Shown here: positions 44,632 through 54,132 of the stretch, in pieces | Numbering within the stretch: position 1 is the stretch's first letter | Layout of the letters: every line of letters begins with the position of its first letter | From: G963665495 sp963667575 | Lineage (GTDB): Bacteria > Desulfobacterota > Desulfovibrionia > Desulfovibrionales > Desulfovibrionaceae | Reading direction: 5' to 3' | DNA length: 64,000 nucleotides | Assembly (NCBI GenBank): GCA_963667575.2 | Contig: CAXXHY010000061.1 | Coordinates: forward strand, 1-64,000 | Notes under the pieces: model-generated | Told to the model about the DNA's origin: nothing | The model's database searches: none | What the model saw: the letters and a program-made list of their open reading frames with translations, nothing else | Program-made: the position numbers and the translations under genes

Positions 44632-46335
44632 TTACTCAAGTTCTTCCTTTTTTTTCTGCTGGGATGCGTTGATAAGCTTGAGGATTTCCTTGTCCGATAC
44701 GGGCTTGGAAAACAGAAAGCCCTGTCCCAATTCGCATTCCAATCCGCGGAGCATGGACCATTGCTCGTCGATCTCGATGCCCTCGGCCACCACGTCCAGT
44801 TGCAGCGTATGGGCCAGGTCAATGACGGTACGTACGATTTTGCGTTTGTTCGTGTTGCTTTCCATGGAGTCGATGAATTTTTTGTCGACTTTGAGCGTAT
44901 CAATGGGGAAGTGCTGCAAATAGCTCAGGGATGAGTATCCTGTGCCGAAATCGTCGATACTGATGCGAACGCCCAATGCCTTGATGCGCTCGAGCTTTTG
45001 AGCCGTACGCTCGGGATTTTCCATGGCCACGGTTTCTGTGATTTCCAGCTTCAGACAATTGGGCGGTATGCCGGTGGTTTCCAGCGCATGCTTGACCACG
45101 TCCACAATGTTGTTCTGCGCAAGTTGCCGGGCGGATAAATTGACGCTCACGGTCAGGTGGGTCATTTCCTCATGTTTTTTCTGCCAGTCGCGCATGTCTG
45201 AGCAGGCTTTGTTCAGGGCCCAGGCGCCCAGTTGAACGATAAAATCATTTTCTTCGGCTATGGGCAGAAAAATATCAGGAGGGAGCATGCCGCGAGAAGG
45301 GTGCTGCCAGCGGATCAGCGCCTCCACACCGGTGAGCACCTTGGTCTCCAGAGAGACGATGGGCTGGTAAAGCATCAGAAATTCGCCGTTTTTCAGGGCA
45401 TTGGGCATGTCGCGTTCGATTTCCATGACCCTGACGGACTGTTCCAGCATACGCGCGTTGAATACCTTGATCCTTTGCCGGGTGCCTTTTTTGGCCTCAC
45501 GCATGGCGATATTGGCCGTACGCAACAGATCCTCGGGCGTACTGTAGGGAGAGGCTTCCAGTACGATTCCCATGCTCGTGGTGATCAGCACGTCCGTCCC
45601 CTGCAGGCTGAAGGGCTCCTGAAACGTCTGCTGCATGCGTTTGACAGCGCGGATGGTGTCTTTGGGACGTATCTGGTGCAGAACAGCAGTGAATTCATCG
45701 CCCCCCTGTCTGGCGAAAAAGTGGTCCGTATCGGCAAGGGCATTCTGCAGGCGCTGGGCGACCTGCCGGATAAGCGCGTCACCGGCGGCGGACCCCATGG
45801 AGTCGTTGATCACCTTGAGCCGGTCGATGTCGATGAATACGATGGAAAAAGCGGAATGGCCGTTTTCCCTGGCCGAGGCAACCAGATCGCTGATGTGTTC
45901 GAGGCAGGCCACACGATTGGGGAGGCCGGTCATCACGTCCACATACTGGGAGGTCTGCAGGCGCATTTCCAGTTCTTTTTGCCTGGTAATGTCCCAGATG
46001 GTGGATCGGATAAGATTTTCTTCGCCTGGAAATTCGCTGATGCTGCTGCTGCGCGCTATCCAGCGCACGTTGCCTGGTGTATTCAGGCGAAGTTCCACGC
46101 ATTGCGGTTTGTTGTTTTTCTGCAGGCAATCAACAAAGGATTGCCATGCTACAGTGCTTTCCGGATGAATCAGTCTGGCGAAAAGGCCGGGAGTGGTGTG
46201 GAATTCATCGGAAGTCCGGCCGGTGATGCGATGGCAGCTATTGGAGACAAATTTGGTTTTAAACTCCAGGTCTTCCAGTAATTCCATGTGAAACGGCGTG
46301 CGGGCAACGTGTTTGAAAATTTCAAGTTCAGTCAT
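44632..46335 (-). CDS. PAS-GGDEF-EAL protein (cyclic-di-GMP turnover)
   Basis: 567 residues. A PAS/PAC domain at about 15-125 (VSNSCHRITGRTSDEFHTTP), a GGDEF domain with intact active site FARQGGDEFTAVL and FIDIDRLKVINDSMG, and an EAL domain with TGVEALIRWQHP, EITETVAMEN, DDFGTGYSSLSYL and KVDKKFIDSM. Both catalytic signatures look complete, so it may be bifunctional or regulated between synthesis and hydrolysis of c-di-GMP. No membrane segment. Convergent with treY; its gene ends 17 bases after the treY stop. Confidence 0.94.
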   Translation of the reverse strand: MTELEIFKHVARTPFHMELLEDLEFKTKFVSNSCHRITGRTSDEFHTTPGLFARLIHPESTVAWQSFVDCLQKNNKPQCVELRLNTPGNVRWIARSSSISEFPGEENLIRSTIWDITRQKELEMRLQTSQYVDVMTGLPNRVACLEHISDLVASARENGHSAFSIVFIDIDRLKVINDSMGSAAGDALIRQVAQRLQNALADTDHFFARQGGDEFTAVLHQIRPKDTIRAVKRMQQTFQEPFSLQGTDVLITTSMGIVLEASPYSTPEDLLRTANIAMREAKKGTRQRIKVFNARMLEQSVRVMEIERDMPNALKNGEFLMLYQPIVSLETKVLTGVEALIRWQHPSRGMLPPDIFLPIAEENDFIVQLGAWALNKACSDMRDWQKKHEEMTHLTVSVNLSARQLAQNNIVDVVKHALETTGIPPNCLKLEITETVAMENPERTAQKLERIKALGVRISIDDFGTGYSSLSYLQHFPIDTLKVDKKFIDSMESNTNKRKIVRTVIDLAHTLQLDVVAEGIEIDEQWSMLRGLECELGQGFLFSKPVSDKEILKLINASQQKKKEELE

Positions 46336-46895
46336 GTCCGGTCTCTTCAGAAGCAGAAGGTGTCAAAACAGGGTACGCCGGTCAAGATAGCCTTAAAACG
46401 TATGGCATTATCAATAACAAAAAAAATTTTAAAAGTATTTAACAAAAATGTGTAGATCTGGCGTCGAAATGGCGAAGACTTGTTGGATGTCGGGAAACTG
46501 TTCCGACTTCGAACCGCGGATAGGTTATCGCATTCATGGTGCGGTTCGATTACCAACGAGTCCGCCGGATTGGCCACACATACGTCCCAGAAAAGGGCAG
46601 GTGGCAATATCAACAAAACTATGCTATAGAGGCAGAACTATTGGGGCTCTTTTGTCTCTGGACGAGTAGCGTAAAGGTGCTTATAAGCAATGTACCGGAA
46701 GGGTGCATGGCGTGTTGCTGAATGTTTTTTTGTTTCAGTCTTCGATGAGCTGCTGTGTAATTTTTCGTTTATGACTTTGTGGAATAGAGTTCGAAGGACG
46801 CGACTGCATTGAACCGGCAAATGTTGCCGGGAAAAGACTACAGTCGAGTTTCAATAAATTATAGGTTTTTTTGAGAAGAAGACGAGACGCGCCAC
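46336..46895. other. Intergenic region between divergent genes
   Basis: About 560 bases. The 46,380-46,450 part is very AT-rich and probably holds the promoter of the GGDEF-EAL gene. The short frames at 46,448-46,721 lack recognisable content. No tRNA cloverleaf could be drawn by eye. Confidence 0.4.
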
Positions 46896-47885
46896 ATGAC
46901 CGTATGCGCAATGTATGAACGCAATCTGGATTTTGACGATTCGTTTCTGGCTCGCGAACTGTTCGGGCCGGGCAACGACCATTTGACTTTGCTGACCAAA
47001 GAGAGTGGAGTGGACCTGCAGACCAACGGAGCTTCCCTCATTGTAAGGGGCCCGGATGAAAAACGGGTGGAAAGTGTCAGCAATCTGCTTGTCCAGGCTT
47101 ATGGGCTGTTGAAGCACGGGACGCGCGTGTTTGCGCAGGATCTGGTGCATGGGCTCCATATGCTTTCGCGCAAGCCCGGCGCCCAGCTTAAGGATATTTT
47201 TCAGGATGCCGTATTTGTCGTATCGCCCAAACGGACCATTACTCCCAAAACACTGAGCCAGAAAGTCTATGTGGATTCCATCCGTTCGCATGATCTGGTC
47301 TTCGGCATAGGTCCTGCAGGCACAGGAAAAACTTTCCTGGCCGTTGCCCTGGCGGTATCACACCTGCTCAGCAAGCAGGTCAAACGCATCATCCTGATCC
47401 GGCCGGCAGTGGAAGCGGGGGAAAAATTGGGATTTCTCCCCGGTGACATGGCGGACAAGGTCAACCCGTATCTGCGCCCCATGTATGACGCGCTGTACGA
47501 TATGCTGGATTACGGCAAGGTGCAGGAAATGTTGGAAACCGGCGTTATCGAAGTCGCGCCCCTGGCTTTTATGCGCGGGCGCACGCTCAATGACGCTTTC
47601 ATCATCATGGACGAGGCCCAGAACACCACGCCCGAGCAGATGAAAATGGTTCTGACGCGTCTGGGCTTGGGGTCGCGGGCTGTGGTCACCGGTGATGTCA
47701 CGCAGATAGATCTGCCCCCCGTTGGCGGGAGGCAGGGCCACACTGCCGAGCGTTCCGGCCTGGTGCAGGCGCAGAGAATTTTAAAAGACGTGAAGGGCGT
47801 AAGCTTCGTCCATTTTCATGCTGAAGACGTTATCCGCCACCCGCTGGTGGCGCGTATCGTCAAGGCCTATGAGAGCAATGCGTAA
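46896..47885 (+). CDS. PhoH-family ATPase
   Basis: 329 residues. The N-terminal KH-like part (VDLQTNGASLIVRGPDEKRV) is followed by the PhoH core: KTLSQKVYVDSIRSHDLVFG, Walker A GIGPAGTGKTFLAVALAV, IILIRPAVEAGEKLGFLPGD, Walker B DAFIIMDEAQNTTPEQMKM, then GDVTQIDLP. Cytoplasmic RNA-associated NTPase, commonly next to ybeY, as here two genes on. Its stop overlaps the next start, so phoH, the HD gene and ybeY form one operon. Confidence 0.95.
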   Translation: MTVCAMYERNLDFDDSFLARELFGPGNDHLTLLTKESGVDLQTNGASLIVRGPDEKRVESVSNLLVQAYGLLKHGTRVFAQDLVHGLHMLSRKPGAQLKDIFQDAVFVVSPKRTITPKTLSQKVYVDSIRSHDLVFGIGPAGTGKTFLAVALAVSHLLSKQVKRIILIRPAVEAGEKLGFLPGDMADKVNPYLRPMYDALYDMLDYGKVQEMLETGVIEVAPLAFMRGRTLNDAFIIMDEAQNTTPEQMKMVLTRLGLGSRAVVTGDVTQIDLPPVGGRQGHTAERSGLVQAQRILKDVKGVSFVHFHAEDVIRHPLVARIVKAYESNA

Positions 47886-50229
47886 AAACGGTAAAAAATC
47901 GTCCAAGCCGACGCCGCAGAAGACTTCCCGCAACAAGGGAAATACCAGCGGTTCCGGTTTGAAAAAGAAGTCCAAGTTCACCTGTCCGGCCTGTGCGGGC
48001 ATGGTGTTCCTGTTTTGTGTGCTGGTGTTGTTGAGTCTGATGGCGGGGATCAGTTTTCAGCCACGGGTATCCTTGTATACCGTGGGGGAGATCGCCACTC
48101 AGACCGTCACTGCCAAAAAGGATTTGCTGGTCGAGGAAAAAGCCTCGACCCAGCTCAAGAGGGCTGAGGTCGCAGCATCGCAGCCCATGGTGTTCGATCT
48201 GGATCTGGAAAAAGCCCACGGGCTGCGTAACAGAATCGGCGCCATCTTTTCCACGGTGAACAACGCGCGTATGGATCAGCTGGAACAGATACGCTGGCAG
48301 ATCGCCGAAAATCTGAACAGTGAAATCAGCCGTGACACCCTGGACATCATCCGCAACAACGAAATTCAGAATTTGATTCTCATTCGGGTGGTTCCCTGGC
48401 TTTTCAAGGAACTCTCCCGGGGTGTGGTCATGGATTCCCGGCAATTGCAGCGTCTGAACCACGGCATTCTCGTGCGTTCCCTTTCCACCAAGGAAGAGAT
48501 CCTGCGCCTGGATCTGCATCAGCTCATGGATATCTCGCTGCTCAAGGATGATCTGGAAACCTACCTGCGGACGGATCTGCACAAACCCATGCGCATCCGC
48601 AATGCCATTCTGGAACTGGTGGAACCCATGCTGCATGCCAGTCTGGTGCCCAATTCCGAGGCTACCCGCCAGCACCGGCAAAAGGCCAGAGAAGCGGTTG
48701 ACCCTGTCTACTACCACATCAAACGCGGCGAGGTCATTGTCCGCGCGGGTGAACGAGTGGACGAGCAGGGGCGTCTCAAACTGCAGGCCCTGTACCAGCA
48801 GGAAACCGACTATTTTCATATCTACACGCCCATGGGCGTATTGCTTATCGGGGTGTTGCTGAGCCTCGGACTGATCATTTCTCCCACCGGCAAGCTGCTG
48901 CGACCGCTCAGTACGCGTGATGCCGTGCTTGTGGGGGTGATCGTGCTGCTGTTCGTGGCACCGGCCCGTTTTCTTGTGGAACTGCAGGCCCCCATGGCTG
49001 GAGAGCTACAGCTGTTCAGCACGGCCATTCAGGGGGACATGTTTCCCCATTCCTACCCTGTGGCGGGTGCGGCCGGATTGCTCGGACTGTTTCTGTCGCC
49101 AACCCTGTGCTGTTTCGCCGTATTCCTGATTTCATTTTTGTGCTGCCAGATGGTTTCCGGCGGCATGAATCTGTTTCTGTTCTATTTTCTGGGCGGCATG
49201 CTGCACATGGTGCTGGTGAAGCGTACGGAGAATCGTCCCGAAGCCCTGAAGAATCTGTTGCCCTTGTTGCTGGGGCTGATCTGCATCTGGCTGGGCGTAC
49301 GCCTGCTGGATTTTCAGGATTTCAGCGGCGTATGGGTGGAACTGCTTCTGGTTGGGGCCAATGCCTGCCTGAGCCTGCTGGCCCTGTTCGGTCTGTCGCC
49401 GATCATAGAGCTGGTCTTTGGCTACAGCTCGCGTTTCAAGCTGATGGAATTGATGAGCCTGGAGCAGCCTTTGCTGCAGGAACTGATGGTGGCCGCACCA
49501 GGCACCTACCACCATTCGCTGATCGTGGCCAACATGGTGGAGGCCGGGGCCAGGGCAGTGGGCGCCAATGCCTTGCTTTGCAAGGTTTCCGCCTTGTATC
49601 ATGACATCGGCAAGATGAAGAATCCCCAGTATTTCATCGAGAATCAATTCGGCACCCGGAATATTCATGACAAGCTGACCCCGTCCATGAGTGCCTTGAT
49701 TTTGATTTCCCACACCAAAAAGGGAATCGAACTGGCCAGCCAGCACAAACTCGGTCAGGAAATCATCGACATCATCCAGCAGCATCACGGCACCAGCGTT
49801 ATTTCCTACTTTTACAACAAGGCCCTTGAGCAGGCCATGACCAAGGGCGAAGAGACCATCCGCGACGAGGATTACCGCTACCCCGGTCCCAAACCGCAGA
49901 CCAAGGAAGCCGGCATTGTCATGCTCGCGGACGCCATCGAGGCCTCCAGCCGCACTCTGGTGGATCCTACGCCGGGCAAACTGCGCAACCATGTGGATAT
50001 GATCATCAAGAAGATCTTTTCCGAAGGACAGCTTGATGAATCGCCCTTGACGCTGAAGGACCTGAACCAGCTTACCGTCACCTTCGCACGGATCCTTACC
50101 GGTATTTTCCACCAGCGTATCGCCTATCCGGACGGTTCGCAGCAGCGCGCCGTGGAAAAGAAAAACGTACGCCGTCCGCATCAGGATGACCGCGACAGCG
50201 CTTCGCCCTTGACCGAGCCCCTGCAGTGA
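47878..50229 (+). CDS. 7TM receptor with intracellular HD hydrolase (PgpH-like)
   Basis: 783 residues from the ATG at 47878, which overlaps the phoH stop. A basic, Ser/Lys-rich N-terminus is followed by a membrane segment (GMVFLFCVLVLLSLMAGISF), a long extracytoplasmic domain (7TMR-HDED, about 60-330), seven membrane helices, then an HD domain with APGTYHHSLIVANMVEAGA, ALYHDIGKMKNPQYF, IIQQHHGTSVISYFYN and VMLADAIEASSRTL. In Listeria the family hydrolyses c-di-AMP; whether this organism uses c-di-AMP cannot be told from the window. Confidence 0.93.
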   Translation: MRKNGKKSSKPTPQKTSRNKGNTSGSGLKKKSKFTCPACAGMVFLFCVLVLLSLMAGISFQPRVSLYTVGEIATQTVTAKKDLLVEEKASTQLKRAEVAASQPMVFDLDLEKAHGLRNRIGAIFSTVNNARMDQLEQIRWQIAENLNSEISRDTLDIIRNNEIQNLILIRVVPWLFKELSRGVVMDSRQLQRLNHGILVRSLSTKEEILRLDLHQLMDISLLKDDLETYLRTDLHKPMRIRNAILELVEPMLHASLVPNSEATRQHRQKAREAVDPVYYHIKRGEVIVRAGERVDEQGRLKLQALYQQETDYFHIYTPMGVLLIGVLLSLGLIISPTGKLLRPLSTRDAVLVGVIVLLFVAPARFLVELQAPMAGELQLFSTAIQGDMFPHSYPVAGAAGLLGLFLSPTLCCFAVFLISFLCCQMVSGGMNLFLFYFLGGMLHMVLVKRTENRPEALKNLLPLLLGLICIWLGVRLLDFQDFSGVWVELLLVGANACLSLLALFGLSPIIELVFGYSSRFKLMELMSLEQPLLQELMVAAPGTYHHSLIVANMVEAGARAVGANALLCKVSALYHDIGKMKNPQYFIENQFGTRNIHDKLTPSMSALILISHTKKGIELASQHKLGQEIIDIIQQHHGTSVISYFYNKALEQAMTKGEETIRDEDYRYPGPKPQTKEAGIVMLADAIEASSRTLVDPTPGKLRNHVDMIIKKIFSEGQLDESPLTLKDLNQLTVTFARILTGIFHQRIAYPDGSQQRAVEKKNVRRPHQDDRDSASPLTEPLQ

Positions 50230-50927
50230 TCACTGTCATTACGCGTACAACGCGGAGCTTTGTCTTTCCTCTGACAAAAGCCGAATGCCGCGAACTGGCC
50301 GAGTGTCTGCTGGAGTCCCTGGAACTGGAAGCCGGCGATCTGGAACTCTGTCTTGTGGATGATGCGGAAATGAGTCTGCTCCACGAACAACACCTTGGAG
50401 GCATCGGCCCCACCAATGTACTGGCTTTTCCTGAAGAATCCGAACCAGGTGATACGGCTGATTTTCCCGACGATGCCTTTGCCGGCTCCCCGGACGTTTA
50501 TGACGGGAACGATGCGGACGAAGACGACGGTACGACGTACGGGCAAGACTGTGATGATGCTGATGACGGCGAATACTGCGACGATGAAGAGTCTGATGAC
50601 GCCGAATACGACGACGCATACGACGACGAATATGACGCTGATGATGACGACGAGCCGGACGGCCCGGAAGTATTCATGCCGGAGATGCTTCAGGATGCGT
50701 ACGCGGAAGGAGACGAGGACTTCGCTCCGTTTGTTGCCGGTTCCATTGTTTTTTCCGTGGATGCGCTGCATCGCGAGTGCGTACTCTACGACCAGCCCCC
50801 CCAGGTGTATTTCGCCCGCCTCCTGGCCCATGCCATGCTCCATCTGACCGGTGTTCCCCATGGCGCGTTCATGGAAGAGCGGATGGATTTTGCCGTGGAC
50901 CAGGCTCTGGCAAGCCTTGCGGACTGA
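50226..50927 (+). CDS. ybeY: YbeY-like endoribonuclease with a large acidic insertion
   Basis: 233 residues from a GTG at 50226 overlapping the upstream stop (GTGA). YbeY proteins are about 150 residues. The fold elements are here: LELCLVDDAEMSLLHEQHLG, PTNVLAFP (63-69), GSIVFSVD (172-179) and the metal site HAMLHLTGVPH, with H202, H206 and H212. Between TNVLAFP and GSIVFSVD lies about 100 residues of almost pure Asp/Glu/Tyr/Gly, for example DDADDGEYCDDEESDDAEYD. YbeY takes part in 16S rRNA 3'-end maturation and ribosome quality control. The metal ligands are intact, so the enzyme should work; the insertion is novel to me. Confidence 0.9.
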   Translation: MITVITRTTRSFVFPLTKAECRELAECLLESLELEAGDLELCLVDDAEMSLLHEQHLGGIGPTNVLAFPEESEPGDTADFPDDAFAGSPDVYDGNDADEDDGTTYGQDCDDADDGEYCDDEESDDAEYDDAYDDEYDADDDDEPDGPEVFMPEMLQDAYAEGDEDFAPFVAGSIVFSVDALHRECVLYDQPPQVYFARLLAHAMLHLTGVPHGAFMEERMDFAVDQALASLAD

Positions 50928-51058
50928 GGTCCATTCCTGGTAATGCGCAGGGACTGGCATTCTGCTGCGCCATCTGGCGCAATTCTTTGTCCTCGTAATT
51001 CGTTCGGGAGATTCTCCGGTCCTTATATGTTCGGGGCTGCCGACCTCAAAGGTTTTCC

Positions 51059-52372
51059 ATGCTCGAACACATCGCCATACTGCTTGTTCTGCTGTATTCG
51101 CTGATCCACGCCATCCGGCACTTTCGTAATATTTCGCTCGAACAATACCTGCACAATGAAAAGAGCACGGGACTGCTGCTGAGTACGGCCAGTGCCGTGG
51201 CCGGCAATGTGGGCGCGGGCACCGTGGTGGGCATTTTCGCTTTTGCGGCCAAGGGCAAGGGCGTGGCCTTGTATATTTCGGTCTGTTACGCGGCAGGTCT
51301 GCTGTTGACTGGCTTGCTGGCCGGATGGGTCTACCGGCGGAACCATGCCGTGGGGGCCAACAGTTTCATCGACTTCATCGTCCTGCACTTCGGCAAGCGT
51401 ACCAAGCCGGTGGTCTGGGGGGCGGTGGGCTGCATTTTCTTTTTGCAGATGGCCTCGCAACTGCTGGCTCTGGGCACCATCCTGCATGCCTCCCTGGGGA
51501 TTTCGCTGGGCGGGGCGATTCTTTACGCCTACGCCATTGTTACGCTCTACATGCTTTCGGGCGGCTATTATTCGGTGACGCGGACCGATCTGATTCAGTT
51601 CTTTTTTCTGTTCGCCACAGCCGTACTGATCGTCTGTTATTTTCAGTGGGAGCCCTTGCTGCGGAATCTGTCCGTACTCTATACGCCGCAGAATTACGGA
51701 CCGGTGTTCATACTGGGGATTCTGCTTTTTTTCGCGCCCACGGCAGTGATTTCCATCGACAACTGGCACCGCGTCATTTCGGCGGAAAACGCCGGGGTGG
51801 CCCGCAAGGCCTTTTTCATCACCTCGGGGATTTGCCTGTTCATTTATCTGGCCTATACGCTGCTGGGGCTGACTGCGGATCCGGGCGTTCAGGAGCCCGT
51901 GGGACTGATGAAGCAGCTTTTTCCCAAGGGATTGTCTTTTTTCGCCATTCTGTCGCTGCTCATGGCCGTGGTATCCACCATGGACAGCACCATTCTGCCC
52001 CTTGCCGCACCTGTTTGCAGCAGCGTCCGGGGTAACAAACTGCTGGCCATGCGCCTGGTCGTCTGGGGGATAATGACCGGGATCGCGCTGGTGGCGTATT
52101 TTCTGGGGAACGTGGTTACTGGGCTGATTGCGGCCCTGAGCTCGCTGGTGGCCTTGTTCCCCCCCGTATTGACGGCATTGTTCGATAGACCGGCCTCGCC
52201 GCTGGCTCTGCAGATTTCGCTGCTTGCGTCAATTATCTCCAGCCTGGTGTTCGTACGTATCAATGAGGAATACGCGTTTCTGGTGGGTATCGGCGTCAGT
52301 TTTATCCTGTACTACGGTATTGGTCATTTTGACCTGCGCCGCCGACATTCGAAAGAACTCGGTCAACAGTAA
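51059..52372 (+). CDS. Sodium:solute symporter family protein
   Basis: 437 residues with about 12-13 transmembrane helices. Typical SSS features: LLLSTASAVAGNVGAGTVVG in TM2, AVGANSFIDFIVLHFGKRTK in the loop, LYMLSGGYYSVTRTDLIQFF, and AILSLLMAVVSTMDSTILPL, the sodium-site helix with S/D residues. Substrate is not evident; proline, pantothenate or other organic acid is possible. Weakly preceded by AAAGG. Monocistronic, 131 bases after ybeY, and followed by a bidirectional terminator shared with ssb. Confidence 0.88.
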   Translation: MLEHIAILLVLLYSLIHAIRHFRNISLEQYLHNEKSTGLLLSTASAVAGNVGAGTVVGIFAFAAKGKGVALYISVCYAAGLLLTGLLAGWVYRRNHAVGANSFIDFIVLHFGKRTKPVVWGAVGCIFFLQMASQLLALGTILHASLGISLGGAILYAYAIVTLYMLSGGYYSVTRTDLIQFFFLFATAVLIVCYFQWEPLLRNLSVLYTPQNYGPVFILGILLFFAPTAVISIDNWHRVISAENAGVARKAFFITSGICLFIYLAYTLLGLTADPGVQEPVGLMKQLFPKGLSFFAILSLLMAVVSTMDSTILPLAAPVCSSVRGNKLLAMRLVVWGIMTGIALVAYFLGNVVTGLIAALSSLVALFPPVLTALFDRPASPLALQISLLASIISSLVFVRINEEYAFLVGIGVSFILYYGIGHFDLRRRHSKELGQQ

Positions 52373-52373
52373 T

Positions 52374-52409
52374 AAAAAAACCCGTGTTTCCTGAGAAACG
52401 CGGGTTTTT
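52374..52409. terminator. Bidirectional terminator between symporter and ssb
   Basis: CCCGTGTTTC (52381-52390) pairs with GAAACGCGGG (52395-52404), with one G-T pair, flanked by seven A on the left and five T on the right, so it works for both convergent genes. Confidence 0.9.
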
Positions 52410-52431
52410 GATTCTGATAGTATGATCCGGG

Positions 52432-52980
52432 CTAGAAGGGCACGTCGTCCATGCCGCTGGCTTCGGAAGGGAAAGCCGGGCCCAGGTCTTCGTTCTGCTG
52501 CGGCGCCTGTTGCGGGGCTCTCTGGGGTTGCTGGCCGCCAAAATTGCTGCCGCCCTGCGAGCCACCGTAATTGCCGCCTCCGCCGCCCATGGGCGCACCG
52601 TAATCGTCAGGTGGTGGCGGCGAATCGAATCCGCCCTGGCCGCCCGTACGGCCATCCAGAAATTGCACGCGCTGGGCCTTGACTTCCGTGGTCCAGCGAT
52701 CCTGGCCGTTCTGGTCCTGCCACTTGCGCGTCTGCAGGCTGCCTTCGATATACACCGAGCTTCCCTTGCGGAGATAGTTGGCGCAGTTTTCACCCTGGCG
52801 TTCCCAGACGATCACCCTGTGCCATTCCGTCTTGTCCTGCATGTTGCCCTGCTGGTCGCGCCATTTTTCATTGGTGGCGATGTTCAGCGTACAGACAGGG
52901 GTGCCGCTTTGCGTATATTTCAATTCCGGGTCGCGGCCCAAGTTGCCTATGATCATAACCTTGTTCAGTGATCCCGCCAT
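52432..52980 (-). CDS. ssb: Single-stranded DNA-binding protein
   Basis: 182 residues. The OB fold starts MAGSLNKVMIIGNLGRDPEL and contains FNIATNEKW-like LNIATNEKWRDQQGN, EWHRVIVWERQGENCANYLR and VYIEGSLQTRKWQDQNG. A Gly/Pro/Gln-rich disordered linker leads to the acidic tip MDDVPF that recruits partner proteins. Chromosomal SSB type, essential for replication and repair. Preceded by AGGAGG. Confidence 0.96.
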   Translation of the reverse strand: MAGSLNKVMIIGNLGRDPELKYTQSGTPVCTLNIATNEKWRDQQGNMQDKTEWHRVIVWERQGENCANYLRKGSSVYIEGSLQTRKWQDQNGQDRWTTEVKAQRVQFLDGRTGGQGGFDSPPPPDDYGAPMGGGGGNYGGSQGGSNFGGQQPQRAPQQAPQQNEDLGPAFPSEASGMDDVPF

Positions 52981-53001
52981 AGTGTCCTCCTGAGACGATG
53001 A

Positions 53002-53358
53002 TCAGACTTTATCGTCCAGATAATTTTTCGCCAAAGGCTCCAGAGCGGCAAGCGCATCTTCGAGCGCATTGCTCAGTGAATTGGCATCGCTGGGTTTCCA
53101 GTCGCCCAGCGCGGCCTCGAGTTTGTCGCGAAGCCGTACGGCTTCTTTGATGCCGGGCTCCAGTTCCTTTTTGGCCTCTTTATTCCAGTCGCCGAATTGC
53201 CAGCGGTCCGAGAGATCCTGAACCAGTTCCAGCAAGCCTTTGGGCTTCTGCTTGGCGTTTTCCCCCCAGGCGGCGCGGCACAGAAAAGGCCAGGCCTTGG
53301 GGAGGTCCTCCGGCCGGAACGTTTCGGCTTTTACGCGAATTTGCAGATATTTTCCCAT
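53002..53358 (-). CDS. Conserved hypothetical helical protein
   Basis: 118 residues: MGKYLQIRVKAETFRPEDLP, then AWPFLCRAAWGENAKQKPKG and a helical, charged remainder (LLELVQDLSDRWQFGDWNKE). No signal peptide or membrane segment and no known motif. It lies 21 bases upstream of ssb on the same strand and may share its promoter. No function assigned. Confidence 0.7.
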   Translation of the reverse strand: MGKYLQIRVKAETFRPEDLPKAWPFLCRAAWGENAKQKPKGLLELVQDLSDRWQFGDWNKEAKKELEPGIKEAVRLRDKLEAALGDWKPSDANSLSNALEDALAALEPLAKNYLDDKV

Positions 53359-53451
53359 GTTCGGCCTCCTGTTACAGCAGTTCTACGGCCTGTGTAGCGC
53401 TTGAGAAAAACACAGATGCGCAAAAAAGAAAAGCGTTCTGATGCAATCCGT

Positions 53452-54117
53452 TTATTCGGGAATCACCCATTCGGTCTGCACCCTGACCACAACATCTTCG
53501 ATCATGGAGAACTGATCCGGAGAGCAGACACCGATAAGGGGCTGGCCTCCGTCTATGGTTTCACCATAGTTGAAGTATACCGCATAAATGACCCCGTCCG
53601 GCCCGTGGTAGGGCACGGAAGCTTCACGCTTCATGCGGGACATGATGAACAGTTCCATGCCTTCCCTGACGTTGATGGAGCGCGGTCCGGAGGCTTTGAC
53701 CTTTTTATCCACTTCGGGGACAAAATAGAATTTGGCCCGTTCGGGTGCGTGGAACAGATACAGAGCCTTTTGCAAAATCACATCCAGTACTTCTTCCTTG
53801 GAGAGGTAATGGCGGATTTTGACCAGAGGCGTGTTGGCTTCCACGAATTTTTTCTGATGCTGGCTGTAAACCTCGGCCACCTTGCCCTTGATGGGCGAAT
53901 AGATGGGCTTGGGGTTTCTTTCGCGTTCGATGGTGGCCAGCAGGGTGCCCGGCTTTTCCTTCCAGGTTCCGCTGGCGCTGGTTACCTGGTCTCCCGGAGT
54001 GAGCTCCGGGAATGTGACCACGCCGGTATGCGGCGCGCAGATATCAAGTTCGCGAAAGGGCGAGGCCTTGATCTCTTCGAGCAGCTTGCCAATATTCAGC
54101 GAATTGTCGGCTTGCAT
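53452..54117 (-). CDS. Biotin-carrier-like protein of the acetyl-CoA carboxylase cluster
   Basis: 221 residues. Two lipoyl/biotinyl-type half-barrels appear in tandem. The first (about 28-105) reads GTLLATIERERNPKPIYSP and has no lysine at the attachment point. The second (about 145-210) reads GMELFIMSRMKREASVPYHG, aligning SRMKR (Lys163) with the usual EAMKM, then GVIYAVYFNYGETIDGGQPL. It lies 15 bases downstream of the fused carboxyltransferase gene, so it is the likely carboxyl carrier of this acetyl-CoA carboxylase even though the biotinylation motif is atypical. Confidence 0.75.
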   Translation of the reverse strand: MQADNSLNIGKLLEEIKASPFRELDICAPHTGVVTFPELTPGDQVTSASGTWKEKPGTLLATIERERNPKPIYSPIKGKVAEVYSQHQKKFVEANTPLVKIRHYLSKEEVLDVILQKALYLFHAPERAKFYFVPEVDKKVKASGPRSINVREGMELFIMSRMKREASVPYHGPDGVIYAVYFNYGETIDGGQPLIGVCSPDQFSMIEDVVVRVQTEWVIPE

Positions 54118-54132
54118 GTCGCCCTCCCGTTG

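Noticed and set aside
46336..46895. Possible tRNA from a GGTTCGA-like string near 46,520
   Set aside because: No acceptor, D or anticodon arms could be drawn around it on either strand.
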